Of a stretch of 64,000 nucleotides of DNA, positions 52,793 through 61,849 are shown one piece after another. The translations under genes were made by a program, and so were the position numbers. The stretch covers positions 36,307-100,306 of the forward strand of contig NZ_FMZM01000018.1 in assembly GCF_900101465.1 (NCBI RefSeq), in the 5' to 3' direction. The notes beneath the pieces were generated by a model that saw only the letters and a program-made list of their open reading frames with translations, did no database searches and had not been told where the DNA came from. Position 1 is the stretch's first letter. Every line of letters begins with the position of its first letter. The DNA is from Nocardioides lianchengensis (GTDB lineage: Bacteria; Actinomycetota; Actinomycetes; Propionibacteriales; Nocardioidaceae).

Positions 52793-55777
52793 TCACCCGG
52801 CGGGCGTGGCCTCCTCCGACGGGGTCTCCGAGGCGTCGGCCGACGGGGTTGTCGTGGGGTCGACGCCCGAGAGCTCGATGGCGTCGGCGATCAGGTCGTT
52901 GGCCTTCTCGACCCCGTCCTGGTAGCCCGCCAGGTCGCCGTCGGCCAGGGCGGCGTTCGCGTCGTCCAGGGCCGCCTGGGCGTCCTGGAGCAGCTGCTCG
53001 ACGGACTGCTCGCCCGCACCGGGGTCGGTGCCACCCTCGTCCGGCGGGGTGCCGGGCGTGGGCTGGTCCGGGACGTCCTCACCGAGGGCATCGCTGATCG
53101 CCTTGATCAGGGTCTCGCCGATGCCGACGCGGTCACCGATCGCGACCACGACGTACTGGAGGATCGGGTAGCCACCGGAGGCGCCCAGCCGGGCGGCGTA
53201 GATCGGCTGGATGTGCATCAGCCCGCCGGCCACCGGAGCCGTGAGCAGGTTCCCGTAGGAGATCGGCGAGTCACCGGTCTCGAAGGAGCGCAGCAGGCCG
53301 CGGACCTCGTCGTCGGTGTTGATCTGGGCGGCGATCGTGCCCGGGCCGTCGGTGTTCTGGTCCTGCATCTGCAGGACCGTGATCCGGCCGTAGTCGTCCG
53401 ACGTCGCGTCGGAGTTGACGGTCGCGAACGACGCCAGGTTGTTGCGACCGAAGGGGACGAAGTTCGACGTCAGCGCCCACTGCTGGCCGCCCGGGAGCTG
53501 GGTCCCGTCCTCGGCCTCGACCTCCGGCACGTTCACGAAGAGCCGGTACGGCGGCTGCAGGCTGTTGCTGCCCGCCTTCGGGTCGGTCGGGACCGCCCAC
53601 CGGTCGTTGCCCTGGTACCAGTCGCCGGGGTCGGTGACGTGGTACCGCGCGAACTGGTAGCGCTGCACCTTGAACAGGTCCTCGGGGTAGCGCACGTGCT
53701 CGATGAGCTGGTCGGACATCTCCGACCGGTCCTCGACCGTGCCCGGGAAGGCGCTGCGCCAGGCCTTCAGGATCGGGTCGTCCTCGTCCCACGCATAGAG
53801 GGTCACGGTGCCGTCGTAGGCGTCGACGGTCGCCTTGACCGCGTTGCGCATGTAGTTGATCTCGTCGGTCGGCAGGGTCTGCAGCCCGGTGTCCTGCTGC
53901 AGGGAGTCGTCGGTCATCTCCTCGAACGACTCACGCTGCGACCCGGGGTAGCGGTCGGTGGTGGTGTAGCCGTCGAGGATCCAGACGATCTTGCCGTCGA
54001 CGATGGCCGGGTAGGCGTCGTCGTCGATGGTCAGCCACGGGGCCACCTTCTCGACGCGCTCGCGCGGGGTCCGGTTGTAGATGACCTCGCTGTTGCCGTT
54101 GACGCGGCCCGAGAGCAGGAAGTTCGTCTCGCCGAACTTGATGGCGTACATCAGCTGCCGGAAGGTCGAGCCGATCGGCACGCCGCCGTCGCCGTCGTAC
54201 GTCGTGGTGCGCTCGTCGTCGTCGTTGGCCCCGGAGAGGCCGAGCTCGACGCTCGTGGAGTCCGCGCTCTCCTTGCCGATCACGGAGTAGTCCGGGCTCT
54301 GCTCGCCGAAGTAGATCCGGCTCTCGTAGCCGTCCGGCCCGGCGGCCGTGGTCAGCGCGTCCTGGTCGACGCCCTGGTTGCCCTCGGCCCACTGGATCTC
54401 GGTGCCCGGGGAGTTGTCGTCGGTCCCCCGCTGGTTGGCGTAGGCCGCGATGATGCCGCTGCCGTGCGTGTAGACGGTGTGCAGGTTGGACCAGTTCTTG
54501 TCGCCGTCGTTGAGGTTCTGCTGGTCGAGCTCACGGGCACCGAGCACCAGGGCGCGCTCCTGGCCGTTCAGCTCATAGCGGTCGACGTCGAGGACGTCGG
54601 CGACGGAGTAGTAGGCACGACCCTGCTGGTTCTGCTCGAAGGTGTCGCGCACCAGCTGCGGGTCGACGAGCGGCACGCTGCTCGTCGCCGTGGCGATCCC
54701 GCCGGCCCCCACATCGGGAGCCGAACCGGAGTACGGCGCCACGACGACGTCGTCGAGGTCGTACGCCGCCCGCGTCGCCTCGATGTTGCGCGCGATGTAC
54801 TCGGCCTCCTTGTCGGCCTCGGACGGCTTGACCTGGAACTGCTGCATGATCGCGGGCCAGATCATCCCGAGCAGGATGGCCGAGACGGCGAGCAGCGCGA
54901 TGCCGACCGAGGGCAGCATCCACGTGCGGCGCCAGACGTTGACGAAGAAGAGAATCGCGCAGATCACGGCGATGCCCATCAGGATGTTCTTGGCCGGCAG
55001 CACGGCGTTGGCGTCGGTGTACTTGACGCCGTCGATGAGGCTGCCGGACTGGTAGGCCACGTCGAAGCGGTCCAGCCAGTAATCGAGCGCCTTGACCAGC
55101 ACGAACAGCCCGACCAGCACCGAGAGCTGCGCCTGGGCCGATCCGGACAGCCGATCGCCCGGGGACTGCAGGCGGATGCCGCCGTACAGGTAGTTGACGA
55201 CGGCGGAGGCGATCAGCGCGACGACGAGCACGGCCATCGTGTAGTCGACCAGGAAGTGCAGCCACGGCAGGTCGAAGACGAAGAACCCGATGTCCTTGCC
55301 GAACTCCGCGTCCTCCTGCCCGAAGTCGGTGCCGTTGCGCCACAGCAGGTAGTTGCGCCACTGGCCGATGCCGGAGGTGCCGGCGAAGACGCCGAGGACC
55401 ACGGAGATGCCGACCAGCAGCCAGGTGCGGATCGGGGTGACCGCCTCGCGGTAGCGGTCCAGCCCGGTCTGCTCGGGCGAGCTCGGGTGGAACAGCGGCC
55501 GGGTGCGGAAGGCGACCCACATCGCGGCGCCGACGGCCACGGCCATCAGCGTGCCGAAGACCAGGAACAGGACCACCCGGGTCCACAGCAGCGTCGAGAA
55601 GACCCCGCCGTACCCGGTGTCGGTGAACCACAGCCGGTCGGTGTAGATCGACGCGAAGGTGGTGAGGCCGAAGAAGGCCAGCACCAGCACGACGGCCGTG
55701 ATGATCAGGGCACGGGAACGCCCGTTGCGCGGCGGTGGTGCGGTGTCGCGCGGGTCCTGGTCGAACAGCTCGCTCAC
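52793..55777 (-). CDS. UPF0182 family membrane protein
   Basis: A 994-residue protein of the large UPF0182 (COG1615) family conserved in actinobacteria. The first 330 residues hold about seven membrane helices, starting ALIITAVVLVLAFFGLTTFA. A big extracytoplasmic domain follows (for example YSVADVLDVDRYELNGQERA and YLNGRVNG-like LLSGRVNGNSEVIYNRTPRE), and the last 80 residues are acidic and proline-rich, with low complexity. Function unknown; M. tuberculosis Rv3193c is the counterpart and lies beside the YlbL-like gene as here. GTG start at 55777. Confidence 0.92.
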   Translation of the reverse strand: MSELFDQDPRDTAPPPRNGRSRALIITAVVLVLAFFGLTTFASIYTDRLWFTDTGYGGVFSTLLWTRVVLFLVFGTLMAVAVGAAMWVAFRTRPLFHPSSPEQTGLDRYREAVTPIRTWLLVGISVVLGVFAGTSGIGQWRNYLLWRNGTDFGQEDAEFGKDIGFFVFDLPWLHFLVDYTMAVLVVALIASAVVNYLYGGIRLQSPGDRLSGSAQAQLSVLVGLFVLVKALDYWLDRFDVAYQSGSLIDGVKYTDANAVLPAKNILMGIAVICAILFFVNVWRRTWMLPSVGIALLAVSAILLGMIWPAIMQQFQVKPSEADKEAEYIARNIEATRAAYDLDDVVVAPYSGSAPDVGAGGIATATSSVPLVDPQLVRDTFEQNQQGRAYYSVADVLDVDRYELNGQERALVLGARELDQQNLNDGDKNWSNLHTVYTHGSGIIAAYANQRGTDDNSPGTEIQWAEGNQGVDQDALTTAAGPDGYESRIYFGEQSPDYSVIGKESADSTSVELGLSGANDDDERTTTYDGDGGVPIGSTFRQLMYAIKFGETNFLLSGRVNGNSEVIYNRTPRERVEKVAPWLTIDDDAYPAIVDGKIVWILDGYTTTDRYPGSQRESFEEMTDDSLQQDTGLQTLPTDEINYMRNAVKATVDAYDGTVTLYAWDEDDPILKAWRSAFPGTVEDRSEMSDQLIEHVRYPEDLFKVQRYQFARYHVTDPGDWYQGNDRWAVPTDPKAGSNSLQPPYRLFVNVPEVEAEDGTQLPGGQQWALTSNFVPFGRNNLASFATVNSDATSDDYGRITVLQMQDQNTDGPGTIAAQINTDDEVRGLLRSFETGDSPISYGNLLTAPVAGGLMHIQPIYAARLGASGGYPILQYVVVAIGDRVGIGETLIKAISDALGEDVPDQPTPGTPPDEGGTDPGAGEQSVEQLLQDAQAALDDANAALADGDLAGYQDGVEKANDLIADAIELSGVDPTTTPSADASETPSEEATPAG

Positions 55778-55787
55778 GGGATCTCTC

Positions 55788-56357
55788 TCACTGGTTCACC
55801 TCGGGGTCGTCGTGCAGGGTGTCCACCAGCAGCGCAAGCAGGCCGGGGACGAGATCGGCGCCGCCGACGACGGACTGGGCGTCGTCGTGGGCGCGAAGTC
55901 GGAGGGCGCAGTACGTCGAGCCGGCGCGGGTGGCGCCGGCCACGATCCGCACCTCCTGGCGGTCGGGGTGCTCGCGCGCGAACTCCTCGGCGGCGGCCGG
56001 GTCGTCGGGGATCGCCTCGTCGGCACCCGGGGGCAGCACCAGCCGCTCCACGACCGCCGCGCAGCCGCTCACCTCGGGCCCCCAGGAGATCGACTCCAGG
56101 ACCTGCTCCAGCAGCTGGCCGGGCGTGAGCTGGTCCTGCTCGATCGGGGTGAGGGAGCCCTGCTCGGACGCGGCGTCGAGGCCCATCAGGGAGGCCAGGG
56201 CCGGCTCGCGCTGCACGAGCTGGGCGGTGTCGACCAGGGCGTAGAGCCGGTTCGGCTGATCCCAGCCGCCCTCGGCGACGTGGGACTCGATCTCGAGGAC
56301 CGCCGCGGCGAGCGCGGGGTCGACGTCGAAGTCGCTGGTGTCGGTCAGGGAGGTCAT
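55788..56357 (-). CDS. PPA1309 family protein
   Basis: A 189-residue cytoplasmic protein of the actinobacterial PPA1309 family, function unknown. Recognisable parts are VLEIESHVAEGGWDQPNRLY, LTPIEQDQLTPGQLLEQVLE, AAVVERLVLPPGADEAIP and RAGSTYCALRLRAHDDAQS. Start overlaps the stop of the YlbL-like gene by one base; ten bases separate it from UPF0182. The three-gene order is widely conserved in actinobacteria. Confidence 0.88.
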   Translation of the reverse strand: MTSLTDTSDFDVDPALAAAVLEIESHVAEGGWDQPNRLYALVDTAQLVQREPALASLMGLDAASEQGSLTPIEQDQLTPGQLLEQVLESISWGPEVSGCAAVVERLVLPPGADEAIPDDPAAAEEFAREHPDRQEVRIVAGATRAGSTYCALRLRAHDDAQSVVGGADLVPGLLALLVDTLHDDPEVNQ

Positions 56358-57403
56358 CAGGAGGCCTCGCAGCTCGGCAGGTCGGCGTCGGGGTCGGCCG
56401 CCCAGGCCTCGATGGCCAGGCGCGCGTCGTGCATCGTGTCGGCCCGGACCAGGCGCAGGCCCGGGTCGTCGAGCCGGGCCGCCTCGTCGCAGTTGTCGGG
56501 CGGGACCAGGAACAGCTCGGCACCGTCGCCCCGCGCACCGGCGATCTTCTGCTCGATGCCGCCGATCGGGCCGACGCTGCCGTCGGCGGAGATGGTGCCG
56601 GTGCCGGCGATGTCGTGCCCGTCGGTGAGCGAGCCGGGGGTCAGCGTGTCGTAGATCGCGAGGGAGAACATCAGGCCCGCGCTCGGGCCCCCGATCGCCG
56701 GGTCGATGTTGACCGAGACGTCGAACGGGAAGCGGTAGAGCGGCCCCAGGCTGATGCCGATCTGGCGGGTGCCGTCGACGTCGGTCGGGGTCACCTTCAC
56801 CTTCTTCTCCTTGCCCGCCCGGAGCACGTCGAAGGTGACCGGCCCGTCGGCGCCCTGGACGGCGTCGGTGATCTGCTTGCTGTCGGTGATTCGCACGCCG
56901 TCGACCTTCAGCAGCAGGTCACGGACCTCCAGCCGGCCGTCGGCGGGCGCGCCCTCCTCGACGTACGAGACGCCGATCTCGGGCTCCACCGTCTCCCCCA
57001 TCTCGGTCAGCGCGACGGCGGTCGCGGTGTCCTGGGAGGTGACCATGTCGACGGCGCCCTCGCGCTCGTCCTGCTCGCGGGTCTGGCCGTCCGGATGCAC
57101 GACGTCGTAGGGGTAGACGGCGTCGTCGTCGTCGAGCCAGGTCTGGATCAGCTCCGGGAGCCGCTTGTCGCCCTGCGGGCCCGCCACCGAGACGAAGACA
57201 GTCGTCATCCGGAGGTTGCCGTCGTCGCGGTAGACCGGGTGACCCTCGACCGAGATGATCTCCTGGTCGCCGCTCTTGCCGAGCACATCGACCGTCAGGC
57301 CGGGCTCATAGGTCGCGTACGGAAGGGGCACCAGGAGAGCCAGGACCAGCAGCGCCAGGAGCAGCGGCACAGCCACCAGGGCGGCCACGGTGCGCTGCGT
57401 CAT
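56357..57403 (-). CDS. YlbL/Lon-like PDZ-domain serine protease
   Basis: A 348-residue membrane-anchored protein. One N-terminal helix (VAALVAVPLLLALLVLALLV), then a PDZ domain about residues 140-215 (GRLEVRDLLLKVDGVRI), then a Lon-type proteolytic domain. The catalytic serine is in IGGPSAGLMFSLAIYD and the lysine in GIEQKIAGARGDGA, forming the Ser-Lys dyad. M. tuberculosis Rv3194c and B. subtilis YlbL are of this type, and act in membrane protein quality control. The ATG at 57403 starts just before the membrane helix. Confidence 0.92.
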   Translation of the reverse strand: MTQRTVAALVAVPLLLALLVLALLVPLPYATYEPGLTVDVLGKSGDQEIISVEGHPVYRDDGNLRMTTVFVSVAGPQGDKRLPELIQTWLDDDDAVYPYDVVHPDGQTREQDEREGAVDMVTSQDTATAVALTEMGETVEPEIGVSYVEEGAPADGRLEVRDLLLKVDGVRITDSKQITDAVQGADGPVTFDVLRAGKEKKVKVTPTDVDGTRQIGISLGPLYRFPFDVSVNIDPAIGGPSAGLMFSLAIYDTLTPGSLTDGHDIAGTGTISADGSVGPIGGIEQKIAGARGDGAELFLVPPDNCDEAARLDDPGLRLVRADTMHDARLAIEAWAADPDADLPSCEAS

Positions 57404-57448
57404 GCGGCACAGCCTCTCATCACGCTCCAATCGCGCGAGAGGCGTGGG

Positions 57449-57676
57449 TCAGGACGCGCGCCTCGAGGGCCGTACGGCGACGCCGGTGCTGCGGTCGCGC
57501 TCGGGAGTCGGAGCGGCGTAACGACCCGGTCGCTCGTGCTGGAGGGCGCGGGCCAGCCGACGGGCGGCGACGTCGCGATCGACCTCGCCGCGGCCCTCGC
57601 GACCGACCCAGCCGACCCAGCACATCGCCGCCGCCGTCACCAGGACGGGCGGCACCAGCCACAGCAGGATCTCCAC
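57449..57676 (-). CDS. Small membrane protein, hypothetical
   Basis: A 75-residue protein: one N-terminal helix (VEILLWLVPPVLVTAAAMCW) and an Arg-rich cytoplasmic tail (DVAARRLARALQHERPGRY). GTG start at 57676 with GAGGG upstream. It is 35 bases from MoaE and 45 from the YlbL-like gene, on the same strand. No family recognised. Confidence 0.6.
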   Translation of the reverse strand: MEILLWLVPPVLVTAAAMCWVGWVGREGRGEVDRDVAARRLARALQHERPGRYAAPTPERDRSTGVAVRPSRRAS

Positions 57677-57711
57677 CCCTCGAGGGTAGGCGCCCGTCGC
57701 GTCCTGGCGGG

Positions 57712-58140
57712 TCAGGGCGCGCCGACCCACTCCTCGGTGCCGTCGCCGAAGACCTGGTGCTTCCAGATCGGCACCTCGGCCTTCAGGGTGTCGATGAGGG
57801 CCCGCGAGGCGCGGAACGCCTCGTCGCGGTGGGCGGCGGTGGTCGCGACCACGACCGCGATGTCGCCGATGGTGAGCGGGCCGGTGCGGTGGACGGCCGC
57901 GACGCCCTGCACGTCGTACTCCTCGGCGACGCGGTCGCACACCTCGTGCAGCCGGTCGAGCGCGCTGGGGTGGGCGGTGTAGTCGAGGCCGGTGACGCCC
58001 TTGCCGCCGTCGTGGTCGCGGACCCGGCCGACGAACAGGGTCAGCCCACCGGAGGCGTCGTCGTCGAGCGCGGCGAGCACCTCGGACACGTCGAGCGGTG
58101 TGTCGCGGATGTCGACGAGACGTACGGCGGAATCGGGCAC
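57712..58140 (-). CDS. moaE: Molybdopterin synthase catalytic subunit MoaE
   Basis: A 142-residue MoaE that transfers sulfur from MoaD to precursor Z (cPMP). Motifs are LTLFVGRVRDHDGGKGVTGL, AVHRTGPLTIGDIAVVVA and LKAEVPIWKHQVFGDG, the last containing the active-site lysines. No MoaD gene is near. It is divergent from the zinc metalloprotease gene. Confidence 0.94.
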   Translation of the reverse strand: MPDSAVRLVDIRDTPLDVSEVLAALDDDASGGLTLFVGRVRDHDGGKGVTGLDYTAHPSALDRLHEVCDRVAEEYDVQGVAAVHRTGPLTIGDIAVVVATTAAHRDEAFRASRALIDTLKAEVPIWKHQVFGDGTEEWVGAP

Positions 58141-58184
58141 GCCGCGACCCTAGATCAGTTGCCGCGGCGGCGTACCGTTGAGCC

Positions 58185-59525
58185 ATGACCAACGACCCGT
58201 CGGACCGCCCTGACGACGACCAGAACCCGTTCAAGGGCACGCCCTTCGAGCAGTTCTTCAGTGGCGGCGCAGGCGGCCTGGGCGGCCTGGGTGGCATGCT
58301 CGGCGGCGCGGCCGGCGGACCCGGCGGCTTCCCCGACCTCTCCCAGCTCTTCGGCCAGATCCAGCAGCTGATGCAGCCGTACGACGGCCCGCTCAACTGG
58401 GGCCTGGCCACCGACCTGGCCCGCAAGCAGGTCGCGACCGAACCGGACCCGACGCCGTCCCAGCGCCAGCGCGACGCGGTGGCCGACGCCGTACGCCTCG
58501 CGGACCACTGGCTCGACGCCACCACGGACTTCCCGTCCGGGGTGCAGTCGACCGCCGCCTGGAGCCGGGCCGAGTGGGTCGAGAGCACCCTGGAGGTCTG
58601 GAAGGTCCTCGTCGAGCCGGTCGCCCAGCAGTCGGTCGACGCCATCGGCGGCGCACTGCCCGCCGAGGCGCAGGCGCAGGCCGGCCCGATCCTCGGGATC
58701 CTCGGCAAGGCGGTCGGCGCGATCCTGGCCACCCAGCTGGGCTCCGGGCTCGGCGGGCTGGCCGGCGAGGTGCTCAGCGTCTCCGACATCGGCCTCCCCC
58801 TCGGCCCGGCGGGCCGGGCGGCGCTGCTGCCGACCAACGTCGCGACGTTCGCGGAGGGCCTCGACGTCTCCGAGGACGACCTCCTGCTCTACCTCGCGCT
58901 CCGCGAGGTCGCCCACCAGCGGCTCTTCGCCCACGTCCCGTGGCTGCGCGAGCACGTCATCGGCGCGGTCACCGACTACGCCCGCGGCATCCAGGTCAAC
59001 GCCGAGGGCATGCAGGCGCGGATGGAGGAGCAGCTGCGCGGCATCGACCCGACCAACCCGGAGGCCATGCAGTCGCTGCTCGAGGGCGGCATGTTCGACC
59101 TGCCGAAGACGCCCGCACAGGAGGCGGCGCTGCAGCGCCTCGAGGTCGTGCTGGCGCTCGTCGAGGGCTGGGTCGACGAGGTCGTCGGCCAGGCCACCGT
59201 GGAGCGGATGCCCGCCGCGTCGAAGCTGCAGGAGGCGTTCCGGCGTCGCCGGGCCGCCGGTGGCCCCGCCGAGGAGACCTTCTCGACGCTGGTCGGGCTG
59301 GAGCTGCGGCCCCGCCGGCTGCGCGATGCCTCCACCCTGTGGGGCTCGCTGCGCACCCGGCAGGGCGTCGAGGCCCGCGACGGCGTGTGGATGCACCCCG
59401 ACCTGCTGCCCACGCCGGCCGACCTCGACGACCCGCTGGGCTTCCGCGAGGACGCCACCGCGCCCGAGAGCCTCAGCGACGACGACTTCGACGCCGAGCT
59501 GAAGAAGATGCTCGACGGCGAGTGA
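58185..59525 (+). CDS. Zinc-dependent metalloprotease-like protein (DUF2342 / zincin_2)
   Basis: A 446-residue actinobacterial protein of the DUF2342/zincin_2 family (Rv3195 type). It starts with a disordered acidic and Gly-rich stretch (GGAGGLGGLGGMLGGAAGG), then helical blocks. The family zinc motif region reads LALREVAHQRLFAHVPWL: the usual HExxH is replaced by AHQRLF, with His present but no HE pair, so peptidase activity is uncertain. It overlaps the NUDIX gene by four bases. Confidence 0.85.
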   Translation: MTNDPSDRPDDDQNPFKGTPFEQFFSGGAGGLGGLGGMLGGAAGGPGGFPDLSQLFGQIQQLMQPYDGPLNWGLATDLARKQVATEPDPTPSQRQRDAVADAVRLADHWLDATTDFPSGVQSTAAWSRAEWVESTLEVWKVLVEPVAQQSVDAIGGALPAEAQAQAGPILGILGKAVGAILATQLGSGLGGLAGEVLSVSDIGLPLGPAGRAALLPTNVATFAEGLDVSEDDLLLYLALREVAHQRLFAHVPWLREHVIGAVTDYARGIQVNAEGMQARMEEQLRGIDPTNPEAMQSLLEGGMFDLPKTPAQEAALQRLEVVLALVEGWVDEVVGQATVERMPAASKLQEAFRRRRAAGGPAEETFSTLVGLELRPRRLRDASTLWGSLRTRQGVEARDGVWMHPDLLPTPADLDDPLGFREDATAPESLSDDDFDAELKKMLDGE

Positions 59526-60121
59526 GCACCCCGCTCCACGCCGACGCGCTCACCCTCCTCCAGTCCTGGACGCCGCCGACGGCGGCCCAGGCCGCGCTCC
59601 GGGAGCGGTACGTCGAGCACCTGCGCGCCCACCCGGACGGGCTGACCCGGGAGTGCCGCCCGGACCACGTCACCGCGAGCACCGTCGTCCTCGACGCCGA
59701 CCGGAGCCACGTGCTGCTGACCCTGCACGCGAAGGCCCGCCGCTGGTTCCAGCTCGGCGGGCACTGCGAGCCGGGCGACCGGACCCTCGGCGGGGCCGCG
59801 CTGCGCGAGGCGACCGAGGAGTCCGGGATCACCGGGCTGCAGCTGCTCGCCGTACCTGTCCACCTCGACGAGCACGTCGTCCCCTTCTGCGGGCCGACCG
59901 CCGACGTGCACCACCTCGACGTCCGCTTCGTCGCGCTCGCGCCGGCTGGCGCGAGGCACACCGTCAGCGAGGAGTCGCTCGACGTCCGCTGGTGGCCGGT
60001 GGACGCGCTGCCCGACCGCGACCTGGACGAGCTCGTCGCCCACGCGCTCGCTCAGTCGATCTCGTCGGACTCCCCCGGGGGCGGCTCGACCTGGGCCGCG
60101 GCCGACCAGCCCAGCAGGTAG
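59522..60121 (+). CDS. NUDIX hydrolase
   Basis: A 199-residue NUDIX protein. The Nudix box is GGHCEPGDRTLGGAALREAT then EESGI, near residue 80, with the G(5x)E(7x)REUxEExGU spacing satisfied by a slightly long start. RWFQLGGHCEPG precedes it. It hydrolyses a nucleoside-diphosphate derivative; the substrate is open. GTG start overlaps the zincin stop. Its last 70 bases overlap the 3' end of the converging M48 gene. Confidence 0.87.
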   Translation: MSTPLHADALTLLQSWTPPTAAQAALRERYVEHLRAHPDGLTRECRPDHVTASTVVLDADRSHVLLTLHAKARRWFQLGGHCEPGDRTLGGAALREATEESGITGLQLLAVPVHLDEHVVPFCGPTADVHHLDVRFVALAPAGARHTVSEESLDVRWWPVDALPDRDLDELVAHALAQSISSDSPGGGSTWAAADQPSR

Positions 60122-60585
60122 CCCTTGGCCCGCTCGGCCTGCGGGTAGCGGTTCACCCAGCTCCAGAACCGCTCGTCGTGGGCCGGCTCGATGAGGTGGG
60201 CGAGCTCGTGGACGACGACGTAGTCGAGGACCCAGGCGGGCATGCCCTGCAGCCGGCTGGAGAGTCGGATCGAGCGGTCACCCGGGCTGCAGGAGCCCCA
60301 CCGGGCCTGCTGGTTGTCCACCCAGCGCACCGACTCGGGGACCGCCAGGCCGCCGAGGTAGTCGTCGCTCAGCGTCCGGGCCCGTTGGAGGAGCTCGTCG
60401 TCGGTGGGCGTGCGCCGCTGCTCCGAGCGCTCCAGGCGGGCGACCATCGTGGCCACCCAGTCCCGCTCCTCGGCACGGGTCAGCGAGGCGGGGATGAGCA
60501 CCACGACCTTCTCGCCGTCGCGGTAGGCGGACACGGTACGGCGACGCCGCTTCGAGCGGCGTACCTCCACCTGTGGGGCGCCCAT
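60052..60585 (-). CDS. M48-type / YgjP-like metallopeptidase
   Basis: A 177-residue protein with HELAHLIEPAHDERFW near residue 130, an HExxH zinc motif with a third His downstream. The N-terminus is basic (VEVRRSKRRRRTVSAYRDG), and RWGSCSPGDRSIRLSSRL is typical of the YgjP/DUF45 family. No membrane helix, so probably cytoplasmic. It starts ten bases after the PHP gene stop on the same strand. Confidence 0.88.
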   Translation of the reverse strand: MGAPQVEVRRSKRRRRTVSAYRDGEKVVVLIPASLTRAEERDWVATMVARLERSEQRRTPTDDELLQRARTLSDDYLGGLAVPESVRWVDNQQARWGSCSPGDRSIRLSSRLQGMPAWVLDYVVVHELAHLIEPAHDERFWSWVNRYPQAERAKGYLLGWSAAAQVEPPPGESDEID

Positions 60586-60595
60586 GTCGGGGAAC

Positions 60596-61633
60596 CTACT
60601 TGCTCGCCCACCCCAACAGGCGCTCTTTCGGCCAGGTGTTGACGATCCGGTCCGGCTCGATGCCGGCCTCCTCGGCCCGCTCCGCGCCGTACACGAGGAA
60701 GTCGAGCTGGCCCGGGGCGTGCGCGTCGGTGTCGATCGAGAACAGGCAGCCGACGTCGCGGGCCAGCTGCAGGAGCTTCGTCGGCGGGTCGCGGCGCTCG
60801 GGTCGCGAGTTGATCTCGACCGCGACGTCGTGCTCGACGCACGCCTCGAAGACGGCGCGGGCGTCGAAGTCCGACGGCGGGCGGGTGCCACGACCACCGG
60901 TGACCAGCCGGCCCGTGCAGTGACCGAGCACGTTCATCAGGGGGTGCTCGATCGCCGCGAGCATCCGCCTGGTCATCGTCGCCCGGTCCGAGCGGAGCTT
61001 GGAGTGGACGCTGGCGACCCGGACGTCGAGCCGGGCCAGCAGCTCGTCGGTCTGGTCGAGCGTGCCGTCCTCGTTGATGTCGACCTCGATGCCCTTCAGC
61101 AGGGTGAACCCGCCGCCGGCGAGGTGGTCGTTGACCGCGTCGACCACGTCGAGCTGGCGGGCCAGCCGCTCGGCGCTGAGTCCGCGCGCCACCTTCAGCC
61201 GCGGCGAGTGGTCGGTGAGCACCTGGTACTCGTGGCCCAGTTCCATCGCGGTGAAGGCCATCTCCTCGATCGGCGAGCCGCCGTCGGACCAGTCGGAGTG
61301 AGAGTGCAGGTCGCCCTTGAGCAGGGCGCGGAGGTCGTGACCGCCCGCGGTCAGCGGCCCCCCGTGCTCGCGCTCGGCCTTGGCCAGCCGCTCGGGCATC
61401 CGGCCGGCGACCGCGTCGGCGATCACCTTCGCCGAGCTGGCGCCCACGCCGGGCAGGTCGGTGAGCGTCCCCTCGGCCGCGGCCCGTCGTACGTCGTCGT
61501 CGGAGAGCGGCAGCAGCGCCGCCGCCGCCCCACGGAAGGCCTTCACCTTGTAGGTGTCCTCGCGACCGCGCTCGAGCAGGAAGGCGATCCGGCGCAGGGC
61601 GCCGACCGGGCCCCCGTCGTACGAGTCGGTCAC
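60596..61633 (-). CDS. PHP-domain protein with helix-hairpin-helix region (PolX-like)
   Basis: A 345-residue protein. The N-terminal 90 residues resemble the PolX HhH region (YKVKAFRGAAAALLPL and LTDLPGVGASSAKVIADAV). A PHP phosphoesterase follows with DLHSHSDWSDGG, LTDHSPRLKVARGL, KGIEVDIN and the later H/D ligands in IDTDAHAPGQLD. The polymerase palm of true PolX is missing, so it is likely a stand-alone phosphatase or 3' end-processing enzyme. The GTG start at 61633 has GGAGGAAA upstream. Confidence 0.88.
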   Translation of the reverse strand: MTDSYDGGPVGALRRIAFLLERGREDTYKVKAFRGAAAALLPLSDDDVRRAAAEGTLTDLPGVGASSAKVIADAVAGRMPERLAKAEREHGGPLTAGGHDLRALLKGDLHSHSDWSDGGSPIEEMAFTAMELGHEYQVLTDHSPRLKVARGLSAERLARQLDVVDAVNDHLAGGGFTLLKGIEVDINEDGTLDQTDELLARLDVRVASVHSKLRSDRATMTRRMLAAIEHPLMNVLGHCTGRLVTGGRGTRPPSDFDARAVFEACVEHDVAVEINSRPERRDPPTKLLQLARDVGCLFSIDTDAHAPGQLDFLVYGAERAEEAGIEPDRIVNTWPKERLLGWASK

Positions 61634-61759
61634 TGTCTTTCCTCCACAGGTGGTGGACCGGCGTTCTGGCTGGTCAGGGCAGGGTACGCCGCCGGAACGC
61701 GATTGTTTTCCACAGGCTCCTCCCGGCCTCGACCCGCTTCCTCCACGGGTAAGACCCCT

Positions 61760-61807
61760 CGTCCACACCGTTGTCCACAGCCTTGTCCACAGGGTTGTCC
61801 GGTCCGG
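61760..61807. repeat. Four 12-base repeats containing DnaA-box-like TTGTCCACA
   Basis: The 12-base unit T/CGTCCACAGCCT recurs at 61760, 61772, 61784 and, degenerate, 61796. Two perfect TTGTCCACA boxes, the actinobacterial DnaA box, lie at 61771 and 61783 in the same direction; weaker TCCACA elements occur at 61642, 61706 and 61741. The array is in the 301-base gap between the PHP and enoyl-CoA hydratase genes. No dnaA or dnaN gene is near, so this is not the usual origin. Confidence 0.7.
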
Positions 61808-61849
61808 CGTTGACCACCCGGGGGCCGGTCCCTAGCGTTGCGCAGCAGA

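Noticed and set aside
52706..56128. An open frame of more than 1100 codons on the plus strand opposite the UPF0182 gene.
   Set aside because: It is a mirror of the GC codon bias of the leftward UPF0182 and PPA1309 genes: no motifs, Arg/Gly/Val/Asp-rich composition and no ribosome-binding site.
61760..61807. The DnaA-like boxes as the chromosomal origin.
   Set aside because: No dnaA, dnaN, rpmH or AT-rich unwinding element nearby, and the neighbouring genes are not origin-type.
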